A DNA stretch of 64,000 nucleotides from NCBI GenBank assembly GCA_002433235.1, contig DJHS01000047.1, positions 1 through 64,000 of the forward strand, written 5' to 3'. Position numbers and translations under genes: made by a program. Under the pieces are notes generated by a model that worked only from the letters and a program-made list of their open reading frames with translations, ran no database searches and was not told the DNA's origin. The stretch is from UBA6614 sp002433235. GTDB taxonomy: Bacteria > Verrucomicrobiota > Verrucomicrobiia > Limisphaerales > UBA1100. Positions 42,923-51,434 of the stretch are shown in pieces. How positions within the stretch are numbered: position 1 is the stretch's first letter; every line of letters begins with the position of its first letter.

Positions 42923-43684
42923 TTATTGTTTTGCTTCTTCCAAAAAATTGGTCACGGCGGCAGTCATCACTGCCTCGAAAGGGACGGAGATGAAGCGGGC
43001 GCCTTTGTCGCGCCATTTTTGGGCGCCTTCGCTGTTGTAAATCATGAGGCCGAGGATTTTGCCGGCGTCGAGGGTGGTGGTGGCAATTTTGTCCATGGCG
43101 GCCTGTACGTCGGGGTGGGGGATGTTGCCGGGGTGGCCGAGGGAATTGGCAAGGTCGTTGGGGCCGATAAAGATGACATCGACATCCGGCGTTTTCACGA
43201 TGGCGTCCAGGTTGGCGAGACCTTCGGTGGTTTCGATTTGCGCGATGACGAGCGTTTCTTCGTTGGCTCTTTTTACGTAATCACCAAGTGGGCCGGTACG
43301 GCCAAAATTGGCGGCGCGGATGCCGGCTAAACCGCGTTTGCCGCGAGGTTGGTATTTGATGGATTGTACGGCGCGTTCGGCGTCGTCGTCGGTGTTGACG
43401 AATGGTATGAGAGCGCCCTGTGCGCCGGTGTCCATAAAACGCAAAATGGTGGATTGCTCATTGGTTGTGGCCCGCGCGATGGGCGTGACGCCGTGCAGTT
43501 CGCAGGCGCGGCACTGATCCTCCACGTCGCGGGGTTGCAATGTGCCGTGTTCGCCGTCCAGTACGAGAAAGTCCCAGCCGAGATAACCCTGCAGTTCGAT
43601 GAGGCTGGTGTCAGGCGTCCGAAAAAACGCACCGTACACCGTTTCGCCGCTGTTCAGTTTCTGCTTGGTGGTGTTTGTTTGCAT
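42923..43684 (-). CDS. HpcH/HpaI-family aldolase
   Basis: 253 residues. Family motifs are YGAFFRTPDTSLIELQG, FLVLDGEHGTLQ (base/metal region), TPIARATTNEQ, GAQGALIPFVNT (the Arg/Gly metal segment), VIAQIETTEGLANLD and VIFIGPNDLANSLG. The enzyme cleaves 2-keto-3-deoxy acids to pyruvate and an aldehyde with a divalent metal. It begins 4 bases after the GntP gene, so uptake of a sugar acid followed by cleavage is a reasonable pathway. ATG 43684 is the first start giving the conserved N-terminus. Confidence 0.9.
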   Translation of the reverse strand: MQTNTTKQKLNSGETVYGAFFRTPDTSLIELQGYLGWDFLVLDGEHGTLQPRDVEDQCRACELHGVTPIARATTNEQSTILRFMDTGAQGALIPFVNTDDDAERAVQSIKYQPRGKRGLAGIRAANFGRTGPLGDYVKRANEETLVIAQIETTEGLANLDAIVKTPDVDVIFIGPNDLANSLGHPGNIPHPDVQAAMDKIATTTLDAGKILGLMIYNSEGAQKWRDKGARFISVPFEAVMTAAVTNFLEEAKQ

Positions 43685-43688
43685 TAAA

Positions 43689-45356
43689 TTAGACCATTGG
43701 AAACAGCTTGGCGGCAATTATCGTCACGATGATGCCGGTGAATCCCATGATGGTGGCCATGGGTGTGAGCGCCTTGAGAGTTTCTTTTTCGGTCATGCCG
43801 CTCATTTTGCTGATTACCCAGAAGCCACTGTCGTTCATCCACGGGAACGGTTTTGACCCGCAGCCGATAGCCACGGCGAGGTACACGGGATGATAGCTTA
43901 ATTCCGTGTCCAGCGCGATCGGACCCACAATGGCCACGGCGGTGAACATGGCGACGGTGGCAGAGCCTTGGGCCCCGCGAATGACGGCGGTGACGATGAA
44001 CGCAATGGGCAAAAGCCATGGGCCGAGCGATCGGCCCTCCGTCATGCCGGAAATTTCGGGGCCGATGCCGGACTGGCGGAGCATGGCACCGAATGCGCCG
44101 CCCGCGCAGCAAATCAAAATAATGAGGCCGCCTTCCATCATCGATTGCTGCACGTGATCGGCCACGACTTGACGGTCATTTAATCGCGTGGCGGCCAGAA
44201 GCATCGCCACGGCGGCCGCGATGGTCAGCGCGATGTTTTTGTCACCCAACAACTGTAGGGAAAGTGGCAGTGACTCGGTGGGGGCGAGACCGCTTTTGTA
44301 AATGGCCACGCCGCTAATGAGTACGACAGGCAACAAGATGGGAAGGAGCGAGGCGCCGAGCGAAGGCAGCTCGCTGATATCGCGTTCGGACAATTCTTCC
44401 AGCTTCGCCAGTTCCTCGGGAGACTCGCGCAGCGGCACCTCCATGCGCTTGTTCAGCCAGTGCGCGTACACGAGGCCCATCGCACTGCAGCAAATGCCGA
44501 TGAGCAGTCCGGTCATAATCATTGTGCCTAGGTTGACGTCCAGTTCTTCCGCCACGAATAGCGGCCCGGGCGTGGGCGGCACCAGCGAATGGGTCATTGT
44601 GCCGCCGGCCACCAGTGCCACGACGAAGAGCACGTAGTTCTTTTTTACTTTCAACCACGTGGCCTTGACGATGGGAATGGCCAGCAGGAAGAGGCTGTCG
44701 AAAAATACCGGGATGCCCAGTAGGAACGCGCTGCCGCAAAATGCCACCGGCGCCCGCTTAAGCCCGATGAACGAAAGAGCCCCGCGCACGATGCGTTCCG
44801 CTGCGCCACTGGCCAGCAGGCAGCGGCCGATAACGCAAGCCATCGCAATGAGGATGCCAATCTTGCCTGCTGTGGAGCCGAAGGCGTCGGTGATGCGGTT
44901 GAGGGTATTGTTTGACTGCGCGTATTTCTCTGCAGCCACTTTGGCTTTGGCTTCGTATATAGTTTGATGAGCCAAAACGGCGGCCTTGACGTGCTTCCGA
45001 ATAGTCATTTCGTCCGGCGTGGTGTCGGTGCTGTTTAGGTCTGAATAGATTTTGTGCAGCTCTCCGTCTAACTGGGTCTTTTCTTTGCTGTTGCAAAGCG
45101 TATTCGACGTGAATTTCTTCGGCGGTTTGCCCGAAGCCAGCGCCTCATAAACTGCCACCACTCCAAATTTGGTGTCAGCGCGGATGGCGTCACCCTCATA
45201 TTTGGCGGCCATTGATTGTTGAAGATAGGACGGCATCGTCAGGCCGCCTACGGCAAATGCGCCGAGAATCAGTGAGAGAAATGGGTGCAGACGCAGCCAA
45301 AGAATGCCGCCCAGCACGATGGCCAAACCGATGGCGAGCAGCAGCAGTGGGTTCAC
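43689..45356 (-). CDS. GntP-family gluconate/organic-acid transporter with insertion
   Basis: 555 residues and about twelve membrane segments. GntP hallmarks are IGILIAMACVIGRCLLASGAAERI, GIPVFFDSLFLLAIPI, VVALVAGGTMTHSLVPPTPGPL and WMNDSGFWVISK. Between the second helix and the first hallmark there is an insertion of about 90 hydrophilic residues (about 50-145, VYEALASGKPPKKFTSNT and KAKVAAEKYAQSN) that ordinary GntP proteins lack. Proton-coupled uptake of gluconate or a similar acid is expected. Confidence 0.9.
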   Translation of the reverse strand: MNPLLLLAIGLAIVLGGILWLRLHPFLSLILGAFAVGGLTMPSYLQQSMAAKYEGDAIRADTKFGVVAVYEALASGKPPKKFTSNTLCNSKEKTQLDGELHKIYSDLNSTDTTPDEMTIRKHVKAAVLAHQTIYEAKAKVAAEKYAQSNNTLNRITDAFGSTAGKIGILIAMACVIGRCLLASGAAERIVRGALSFIGLKRAPVAFCGSAFLLGIPVFFDSLFLLAIPIVKATWLKVKKNYVLFVVALVAGGTMTHSLVPPTPGPLFVAEELDVNLGTMIMTGLLIGICCSAMGLVYAHWLNKRMEVPLRESPEELAKLEELSERDISELPSLGASLLPILLPVVLISGVAIYKSGLAPTESLPLSLQLLGDKNIALTIAAAVAMLLAATRLNDRQVVADHVQQSMMEGGLIILICCAGGAFGAMLRQSGIGPEISGMTEGRSLGPWLLPIAFIVTAVIRGAQGSATVAMFTAVAIVGPIALDTELSYHPVYLAVAIGCGSKPFPWMNDSGFWVISKMSGMTEKETLKALTPMATIMGFTGIIVTIIAAKLFPMV

Positions 45357-45372
45357 GGAGAGACGGTAAATT

Positions 45373-45440
45373 TTCAGTTACCAATGTTCAATTATCAATT
45401 TGGTAGAACGAAAATTTGGCATTGATAATTGATCACTGAA
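45373..45440. repeat. AT-rich palindromic repeat
   Basis: TCAATTATCAAT (45388-45399) and ATTGATAATTGA (45421-45432) are exact complements, with TTCAGT/ACTGAA as outer arms. It lies between divergent genes (GntP and a propeller) and may overlap their promoters. Confidence 0.75.
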
Positions 45441-45473
45441 TGCGCCAGCATTCCGCATTAGTCCAATTGAGCC

Positions 45474-47024
45474 ATGAAAATACTTGTTGTCCTCACGTTT
45501 GCCTTCGTGTTTTCCACCTTCGCCGAATGGCCGCAATGGCGCGGGCCGGGCCGGAATGGGGTGGTAACGGACAGTGTGCCGTTGTTGAAGGCGTTTCCAA
45601 AGGAGGGCCTGAAACAGCTTTGGACGAGTGAATTTATCCCGAGTGACGACGATGGTGGGCATGGAAGTGTGGTGGTGGCCAACGGGCGGGTTTATATGGC
45701 GATTGTTTGGCACGAAAACGTGCCGACGAAGACCCGGGCGATTGATGATTTGGTTTTGCGCAAATTGGGCAATCGGGGAACGAGCCAGCTAGGAGATGCG
45801 TTGGTGGCGAAGATGGAGAAGGATCGGCTGGGCCTGAGCCGACGGTTGCGCGGGGAGAAATTGCAGGCGTGGATTGATGAGTGGATTGATGCGAATTTGG
45901 ACAAGGATCAAAAGCAGGTGCTGGGCAGCTGGGTGGCGAGCCGATTCAAGAAGGGGAAGGCGGCGATTGCCATCAAGGATTTGCAGAAGTTGGCGACCAT
46001 GCGCGAACATCGGTTTGAGGATGATGCCGCGTTCAAAAAATGGCTGGGCGGTCAGGGCTTCAATGAAGAGACCAAGGCGCAGGTAGTTAAGGCGGTGCCG
46101 AACACGCGCAAGGTGGCCAAGGACGTGGTGGTTTGCCTCGACGCAATGACCGGCAAGACGCTTTGGAAAACGGATGCTCCGGGCGAGCCAACCGGCAGAA
46201 AAGCATCCAGCACGCCGTGTGTGGCGGATGGTAAGGTGTTCGCTTTGGGCGGCCGGCATGCGTACTGCGTGGATGCGAAGACCGGCAAAAAAGTTTGGTC
46301 TGCTGAATTGCCGAGCAAGGGTGGGGCGTCGTCGTTTCTCGTGGCTGAGGGAAAGGCGTTCATCATGGTCGGTAAACTGATTGCGTTGGATGTAAAGACG
46401 GGCGAGGTCGCTTGGGAAAGCGATGATGTGCGCGGCGGCAATTCCTCACCGGTGCTGTGGGAGAACGGCGGCAAAAAATATCTGCTCACGAACAGTAGCC
46501 GCGAGGTGTTTTGCCTGAACCCCGCCGATGGCAAGGTCTTGTGGCGCACGCCCGGCGGTGGCGATTCAACGCCGGTGGTTTCCGGGCAGCACATGGCCGT
46601 TTACAGCCGTGACAAAAAGATTGGCTTGGCCGGTTATCACATTTCGGCAGCTGGCGCCAAATCGCTGTGGAAGATTCCATTGGATGCGCGGCGCACGCAA
46701 TCCACGCCGGTGATTTATGATGGGCACGTGTTCCTTGCAGGCGGCGACACGCAGATGTGTGTGGAGATGGATTCCGGCAAGGTGAAGTGGAAAGAGAAGC
46801 GTTCGAGTAACATTTCCTCGCCGTTCATTGCGGATGGTCGGCTGTTTGCTTTCGAGAAAAAGGGCAGCGAACTGGTCATGCTCCGCGCCGATCCGCTGGC
46901 GCATTACGAGGAAGGCAAAGCCCGCGTCCGCGCCATGTGGTGCCCGTCCCCGGTGCTCAGCCGCGGCAAGCTGTTCGTACGACAGGGGAACGGGGTGGCG
47001 TGTTTTAATTTGGCTGCGGAATAA
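45474..47024 (+). CDS. Secreted PQQ-type beta-propeller protein with helical insertion
   Basis: 516 residues with signal peptide MKILVVLTFAFVFSTFA and then EWPQWRGPGRNGV. After the first blade about 130 charged helical residues (about 80-210, including WIDEWIDANLDKDQKQVLG) interrupt the propeller, which resumes at VVVCLDAMTGKTLWKTD. Later blades are KKVWSAELPS, GEVAWESDDV, GKVLWRTPGG and KVKWKEKRS. The role of the insertion is unknown. Its stop lies only 3 bases from that of the convergent dapL. Confidence 0.85.
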   Translation: MKILVVLTFAFVFSTFAEWPQWRGPGRNGVVTDSVPLLKAFPKEGLKQLWTSEFIPSDDDGGHGSVVVANGRVYMAIVWHENVPTKTRAIDDLVLRKLGNRGTSQLGDALVAKMEKDRLGLSRRLRGEKLQAWIDEWIDANLDKDQKQVLGSWVASRFKKGKAAIAIKDLQKLATMREHRFEDDAAFKKWLGGQGFNEETKAQVVKAVPNTRKVAKDVVVCLDAMTGKTLWKTDAPGEPTGRKASSTPCVADGKVFALGGRHAYCVDAKTGKKVWSAELPSKGGASSFLVAEGKAFIMVGKLIALDVKTGEVAWESDDVRGGNSSPVLWENGGKKYLLTNSSREVFCLNPADGKVLWRTPGGGDSTPVVSGQHMAVYSRDKKIGLAGYHISAAGAKSLWKIPLDARRTQSTPVIYDGHVFLAGGDTQMCVEMDSGKVKWKEKRSSNISSPFIADGRLFAFEKKGSELVMLRADPLAHYEEGKARVRAMWCPSPVLSRGKLFVRQGNGVACFNLAAE

Positions 47025-47027
47025 TTC

Positions 47028-48266
47028 CTACCACGCCATCGCGCCGATCCGCTTCGCCACTTCCTCCGCATTCGCGCGGCTGTTGAACGCGCTTATCCGG
47101 AAGTAGCCTTCGCCGGCGGTGCCAAAGCCCGCGCCGGGGGTGATGACCACGGCAGCTTCGTTGAGCACCTTATCAAAAATATCCCAACTCGGGGCGCCAT
47201 TGGGTGTCTTGACCCAAATGTAAGGCGCGTTCGTGCCGCCAAAAACTTCGAGCCCCGCGGCCTTGGCCGCTTCGCACAGGATTTTGGCGTTGCCCATGTA
47301 ATGGTCGATGAGCGCGCGCACTTGTGCCTGGCCGGCCTCAGTGTAGACGGCAGCGGCGGCGCGTTGGATGGGGTAACTGGTGCCGTTGAATTTCGTCGCC
47401 ACGCGGCGTCCCCAAAGGGCGTGGAGAGGGTGGTCGTTGCCGGCGGCGTCTTTGGCGGTTAAGCCCTTCGGCACGACGGTGAAAGCACAGCGGGTGCCGG
47501 TGAAGCCGGCGTTCTTGGAGAAGCTGCGGAACTCGATGGCGCAATCACGCGCGCCTTCGATTTCAAATATGGAATGCGGCATATCAGCATCCTGAATGAA
47601 CGCCTCGTACGCGGCATCGTACAGAATGATACTGCCGTTGGCCTTGGCGTAGTCCACCCACGCGGCGAGCTGCGCCTTGGTAGCGGTGGCGCCGGTGGGG
47701 TTGTTCGGGTAGCAAAGGTAAATGAGATCAGCCGGTTCGTCGGGGATGGCGGGCACGAAAGCGTTTGCGTCGGTGCACGGCAGATAAATGATACCCTCGA
47801 AAAGCCCGGCGTCATCGGCGGGGCCGGTGTGCCCGGCCATCACGTTGGTGTCGAGGTACACGGGGTACACGGGGTCGGTGATGGCGATGCGGTTTTGGCT
47901 GCCGAGAATGTCGAGGATGTTCGCAGAATCGCACTTGGCGCCATCGGACACAATAATCTCATCGGCACTAATGTCCATTCCGCGCGCGGCATAATCATGC
48001 TTTGCAATTGCTTCGCGAAGAAAATCGTATCCCAACTCGGGAGCGTATCCGCGGAAGGTCTCACGGTTCCCCATCTCATCGACGGCTGAGTGCAGTGCTT
48101 CGATGACCGCTTCCGGCAACGCTTCCGTCACATCGCCGATGCCGCACCGGATGAGACCGGCGGCCTTGTCGGGGTTGGCCTGTGTGAATTCGTTTACGCG
48201 ACGGCCAATCTCGGGAAAGAGATAGCCGGCCTTGAGCTTCAAAAAATGTTCGTTGATGTACGCCAT
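47028..48266 (-). CDS. dapL: LL-diaminopimelate aminotransferase
   Basis: 412 residues, the normal length. It converts tetrahydrodipicolinate directly to LL-diaminopimelate for lysine and peptidoglycan synthesis. Motifs: NEHFLKLKAGYLFPEIGRR at the start, LIRCGIGDVTEALPEAV, YLCYPNNPTGATATKAQL, the PLP-lysine motif SFSKNAGFTGTRC and the C-terminal GYFRISAFN with the carboxylate-binding Arg. ATG 48266 begins the conserved region. DapL is common in PVC bacteria and supports the taxonomic guess. Confidence 0.95.
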   Translation of the reverse strand: MAYINEHFLKLKAGYLFPEIGRRVNEFTQANPDKAAGLIRCGIGDVTEALPEAVIEALHSAVDEMGNRETFRGYAPELGYDFLREAIAKHDYAARGMDISADEIIVSDGAKCDSANILDILGSQNRIAITDPVYPVYLDTNVMAGHTGPADDAGLFEGIIYLPCTDANAFVPAIPDEPADLIYLCYPNNPTGATATKAQLAAWVDYAKANGSIILYDAAYEAFIQDADMPHSIFEIEGARDCAIEFRSFSKNAGFTGTRCAFTVVPKGLTAKDAAGNDHPLHALWGRRVATKFNGTSYPIQRAAAAVYTEAGQAQVRALIDHYMGNAKILCEAAKAAGLEVFGGTNAPYIWVKTPNGAPSWDIFDKVLNEAAVVITPGAGFGTAGEGYFRISAFNSRANAEEVAKRIGAMAW

Positions 48267-48315
48267 GGGGGGAGGGCGGACGGTAGCGGAAGGGCTCGGT
48301 CGAATCAAGCGGTTC

Positions 48316-51300
48316 TCACTTTTGCATGAGGAACGCAAAAAGGTCGCGCACCTGCTGCGGAGTGAGGGCGTCGAGCAGGCCCTCGGGCATAAGGGAGACG
48401 GGCATGGCCTGAAGATCCTTGATTTCATTGCGCGGCAGGGTAATGGAGTTTTGGGCGAGGTCGCGCAGGACAATGAACTGCGGCGCGTTTTGGGCGATAA
48501 AGCCCGTGAGGCGCTGGTTGTCCTTGGTGACGACGTTGAAGCCGGCAAACTCCTCGCGGATGCCAAGGCTGGGATCGACCACGGCGGGGATGAGAAAGCC
48601 CGGATTGTTCAGCTGATATGCGTCGAGGTTCGGCCCGATGTTGCCTCCTTTCCCCTTATAGCGATGGCACGCCGCGCACGCGATGGCGTACACTTGCGCG
48701 CCCGCCTTGGCGTCGCCCTTGTTCTCGGTAATCAACGCGCCAACCGCGGCGATGCGCTTCTGTTTGTCTTCACTGCTCTGGCGCAGTTGTCCCCAGTGCT
48801 TCTTCACGAGCGCATCAATGGCCTTGCGCTTGTGGCCTTGCATCGCGAGCACCGTGGCAGGCTTCACGTCCTCGCGCTTGATGGTGCCCGCATCGACTCC
48901 GCGCGCGAACGCCAGCGACCAATCGGCGCGGCTGCTCAAAATATTCTGCGCACTATCGCGCTCGCGCTGGGGCATCTCGGCATAACGCGCCAACAGCGAC
49001 GTGCCCACCGCGGCATCCTCAAAGCGCTGCATTGCCGTCATCAATTCAATGCGACGGCTACTGTTGTTGCTGGCCCTAAATTCCGCGAGCAACAGCTTGA
49101 GCGCATCGGCGCTGCGGCGTTCGGAAAGCAGCTTGGTCAACGCGCGCCGGTCGTTGGCGGGGGTTTTCGGGTTTTTGACGAGCTCCATCGCTTCCGCCAT
49201 CGCCTCAGGCAGGCCGAGGCGGGTGGCCAGTGAAATGAGCTGCGGCGTGTGGGTGCGGGTTTTCCAAAGTTTACGCGTCTCGGTGACCAGCGCGGCGGGC
49301 GGATTCTGCACCGCGTTTCCCTGCAGGCCGGCCTCGAGGCCTTTGATGAGCTGGTCGCGATCGGCATCGCTCGGAGCCTGGGCGAGAATGCGGGCGGCGG
49401 TGGCGAGGTTGGCGGGCGTTCGCTCAGCGGTGTAACGCTGGGCGATGCGCGCGATGAGGTGCTGGCGCATCATCTGCGTTGTCCAGATCGATTGGTCGGC
49501 GAGCAGCTTGGTGATGGCGTCCCGGTCGCCGGTGGCCTTTTTCTCGATCGCCCACCAAAGGAGGAGCGGGATGTGTTTGTCGTTGGCGTCTTCGGTGCGG
49601 CGAATGAGAGCGGCGAGGATGGGAAAGGCATCCTTCGCTGCCCAGCGTTTGCAGGACGCGGCGAGGCAGCTGCGGACTTCGGGATGCTTTTCGGTTTTGG
49701 CCAACTCGGTAAGTTGATTGCGCAGGGCGGGGGTCATGAGATGGCTGTCGCCGAGCAGGCGTATGGTCCAGAAGCGAATGAACGGGTGTTTGTGCCGCAG
49801 CGTTTGCTCGGCGAGTTGCGTGGTGAAACCGCCGCTGTGGTTGATGGCCCAGAAACTTTCGAGCGCGATTTGGCCGTCGTTTACCAAGGCAATTCTCGTG
49901 AGTCCGGGTACGAGCGATTTGTCGCGGCGATCGGCGAGGATGCGTTGCGCGGTTTGGCGGTGCCACTTGTTGGGGTGAACGAGGGTGTTGATGAGCTCGG
50001 TGGTGGACAGCTTGCCGAGGTCGAAGGGCTTGATGGTCTTCGCGCCCTTGGCATGCATGCGGTAAATACGTCCGCTGCTCTTGTGCCAAGTGTCGCGGGG
50101 ATCGAGGTGGCTCAGACGGCTGTCATACCAATCGGCAAAATACACCGCGCCATCAGGACCGGCCTTGGTGTCGACAATGCGGAACCAGCGGTCATCGGTG
50201 GTCACCATTGGCGCGGTGTCGACGGTGCGGAAGCTCGAGGTGTCTTTGTAAATGCGGCTGGCCTGCACGCGATTGACCAGCGCCATGCCGGCGATGATGT
50301 GTCCCTCGTAACTGGGCAACTTGCCGCCCTCGTAGATGATGGTCGATTGCGGGAAGCGCGGCTTGTAACCCTCGTGCGCCATGTGTTGGTAAAAGCCGAA
50401 CGCATGCGGATTGATCAATGGCCCGTGCTTGGCCCAGCCTTTGATGTAGCAGCCGCCTTGCACGTAATGGACGCCGCGCGTGTTGCCGTAGTTGGTGCCG
50501 CTGAAGGTGCGGCCTTGGCTGTCGAAGTCCAAACAGAATGTGTTTCCGCCGCCCTCGGCGAAGACTTCAAACTTTTTTGTGCGCGGATGATAACGCCAAA
50601 TGGCCTGTCCGAGAAACTTGATACCCTGAATTTCTGCGGTGCACGTGCTGCCATGCGCGCCGTAAATCCAGCCGTCTGGCCCCCAGCGGAGGCTATTGGC
50701 GCCGGAGTGCGTGTCCTCGAGGCCGAAGCCGGTGAGGTGCACCTCGGGATCGCCATCAGGGATGTCGTCGCGATCTTTGTCCGGATAAAAAAGCAGATAC
50801 GGCGGCATCAGCACCCACGCACCGCCGCGTCCGGTGATGACGCTGCGGGCCATGTTCAGTCCATCGAGGAAGGTCTTGTGTTTATCGAAGACGCCGTCAC
50901 CGTCCGTGTCTTCGTGGATGGTAATCTTGTCCTTGCCGCGAAAATGATTCGGCGGCGGCGGTGGCACTTTATCGAATACCGCGCGCAGGTACTTGTCGTA
51001 CTCCATGACCTTCAGCCCGGCCGGGAAGGGATACTGCAGATACTGCGTCACCCACATGCGCCCGCGTTCGTCGAAGTAAATGTTCAGCGGCTGCGCCACC
51101 TGCGGCTCATGCGCCACCACCTGCATCACCAGCCCCTCAGCCATCTTGAGCTTCTTGATGCCCTCAGCGGGCGTGGACGGCTCAGAGCCATCATTCAACG
51201 CTCCGCGCCCCTTGAAATTATCCACGAATCCCTTAAGGCTGTCGGAGAATTTCTCAGGCGGTTTCTTGTCGTCGGCAAAAAGGGAAGGGGAGAAAACGAG

Positions 51301-51327
51301 CAACAAGAAAAGCGCAGCACGGTTCAT
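48316..51327 (-). CDS. PVC-type haem-binding membrane dehydrogenase with cytochrome c domain
   Basis: 1003 residues with a signal peptide (MNRAALFLLLVFSPSLFA). The N-terminal part (about 60-430) is a propeller-type dehydrogenase domain: VVAHEPQVAQPLNIYFDERGR, GRTFSGTNYGN, VYFADWYDSRLSH. HEAT-like helical repeats occupy about 430-850. The C-terminal cytochrome c has CAACH at about 883 and NPGFLIPAVVDPSLGIREEF, then the usual end QQVRDLFAFLMQK. Such proteins are a PVC speciality, thought to oxidise sugars or alcohols in the periplasm. The long antisense frame at 49249-51438 is a shadow. Confidence 0.9.
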   Translation of the reverse strand: MNRAALFLLLVFSPSLFADDKKPPEKFSDSLKGFVDNFKGRGALNDGSEPSTPAEGIKKLKMAEGLVMQVVAHEPQVAQPLNIYFDERGRMWVTQYLQYPFPAGLKVMEYDKYLRAVFDKVPPPPPNHFRGKDKITIHEDTDGDGVFDKHKTFLDGLNMARSVITGRGGAWVLMPPYLLFYPDKDRDDIPDGDPEVHLTGFGLEDTHSGANSLRWGPDGWIYGAHGSTCTAEIQGIKFLGQAIWRYHPRTKKFEVFAEGGGNTFCLDFDSQGRTFSGTNYGNTRGVHYVQGGCYIKGWAKHGPLINPHAFGFYQHMAHEGYKPRFPQSTIIYEGGKLPSYEGHIIAGMALVNRVQASRIYKDTSSFRTVDTAPMVTTDDRWFRIVDTKAGPDGAVYFADWYDSRLSHLDPRDTWHKSSGRIYRMHAKGAKTIKPFDLGKLSTTELINTLVHPNKWHRQTAQRILADRRDKSLVPGLTRIALVNDGQIALESFWAINHSGGFTTQLAEQTLRHKHPFIRFWTIRLLGDSHLMTPALRNQLTELAKTEKHPEVRSCLAASCKRWAAKDAFPILAALIRRTEDANDKHIPLLLWWAIEKKATGDRDAITKLLADQSIWTTQMMRQHLIARIAQRYTAERTPANLATAARILAQAPSDADRDQLIKGLEAGLQGNAVQNPPAALVTETRKLWKTRTHTPQLISLATRLGLPEAMAEAMELVKNPKTPANDRRALTKLLSERRSADALKLLLAEFRASNNSSRRIELMTAMQRFEDAAVGTSLLARYAEMPQRERDSAQNILSSRADWSLAFARGVDAGTIKREDVKPATVLAMQGHKRKAIDALVKKHWGQLRQSSEDKQKRIAAVGALITENKGDAKAGAQVYAIACAACHRYKGKGGNIGPNLDAYQLNNPGFLIPAVVDPSLGIREEFAGFNVVTKDNQRLTGFIAQNAPQFIVLRDLAQNSITLPRNEIKDLQAMPVSLMPEGLLDALTPQQVRDLFAFLMQK

Positions 51328-51369
51328 CCGCCGATTGTGGGCAACGGAATAATTTCAGCAAGAACCAAT

Positions 51370-51432
51370 CTCCGTGTTCCTTGTGTCTCTGTAGTAGACG
51401 ATTCTTTAATCACACAGGCACAGAGGGCAGAG
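51370..51432. repeat. Degenerate palindromic intergenic repeat
   Basis: CTCCGTGTTCCTTGTGTCTCTGTAGT-type left arm and a CACAGGCACAGAGGGCAGAG right arm pair imperfectly. It belongs by sequence style to the family at 6584 and 42850. It lies between two minus-strand genes. Confidence 0.55.
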
Positions 51433-51434
51433 TT

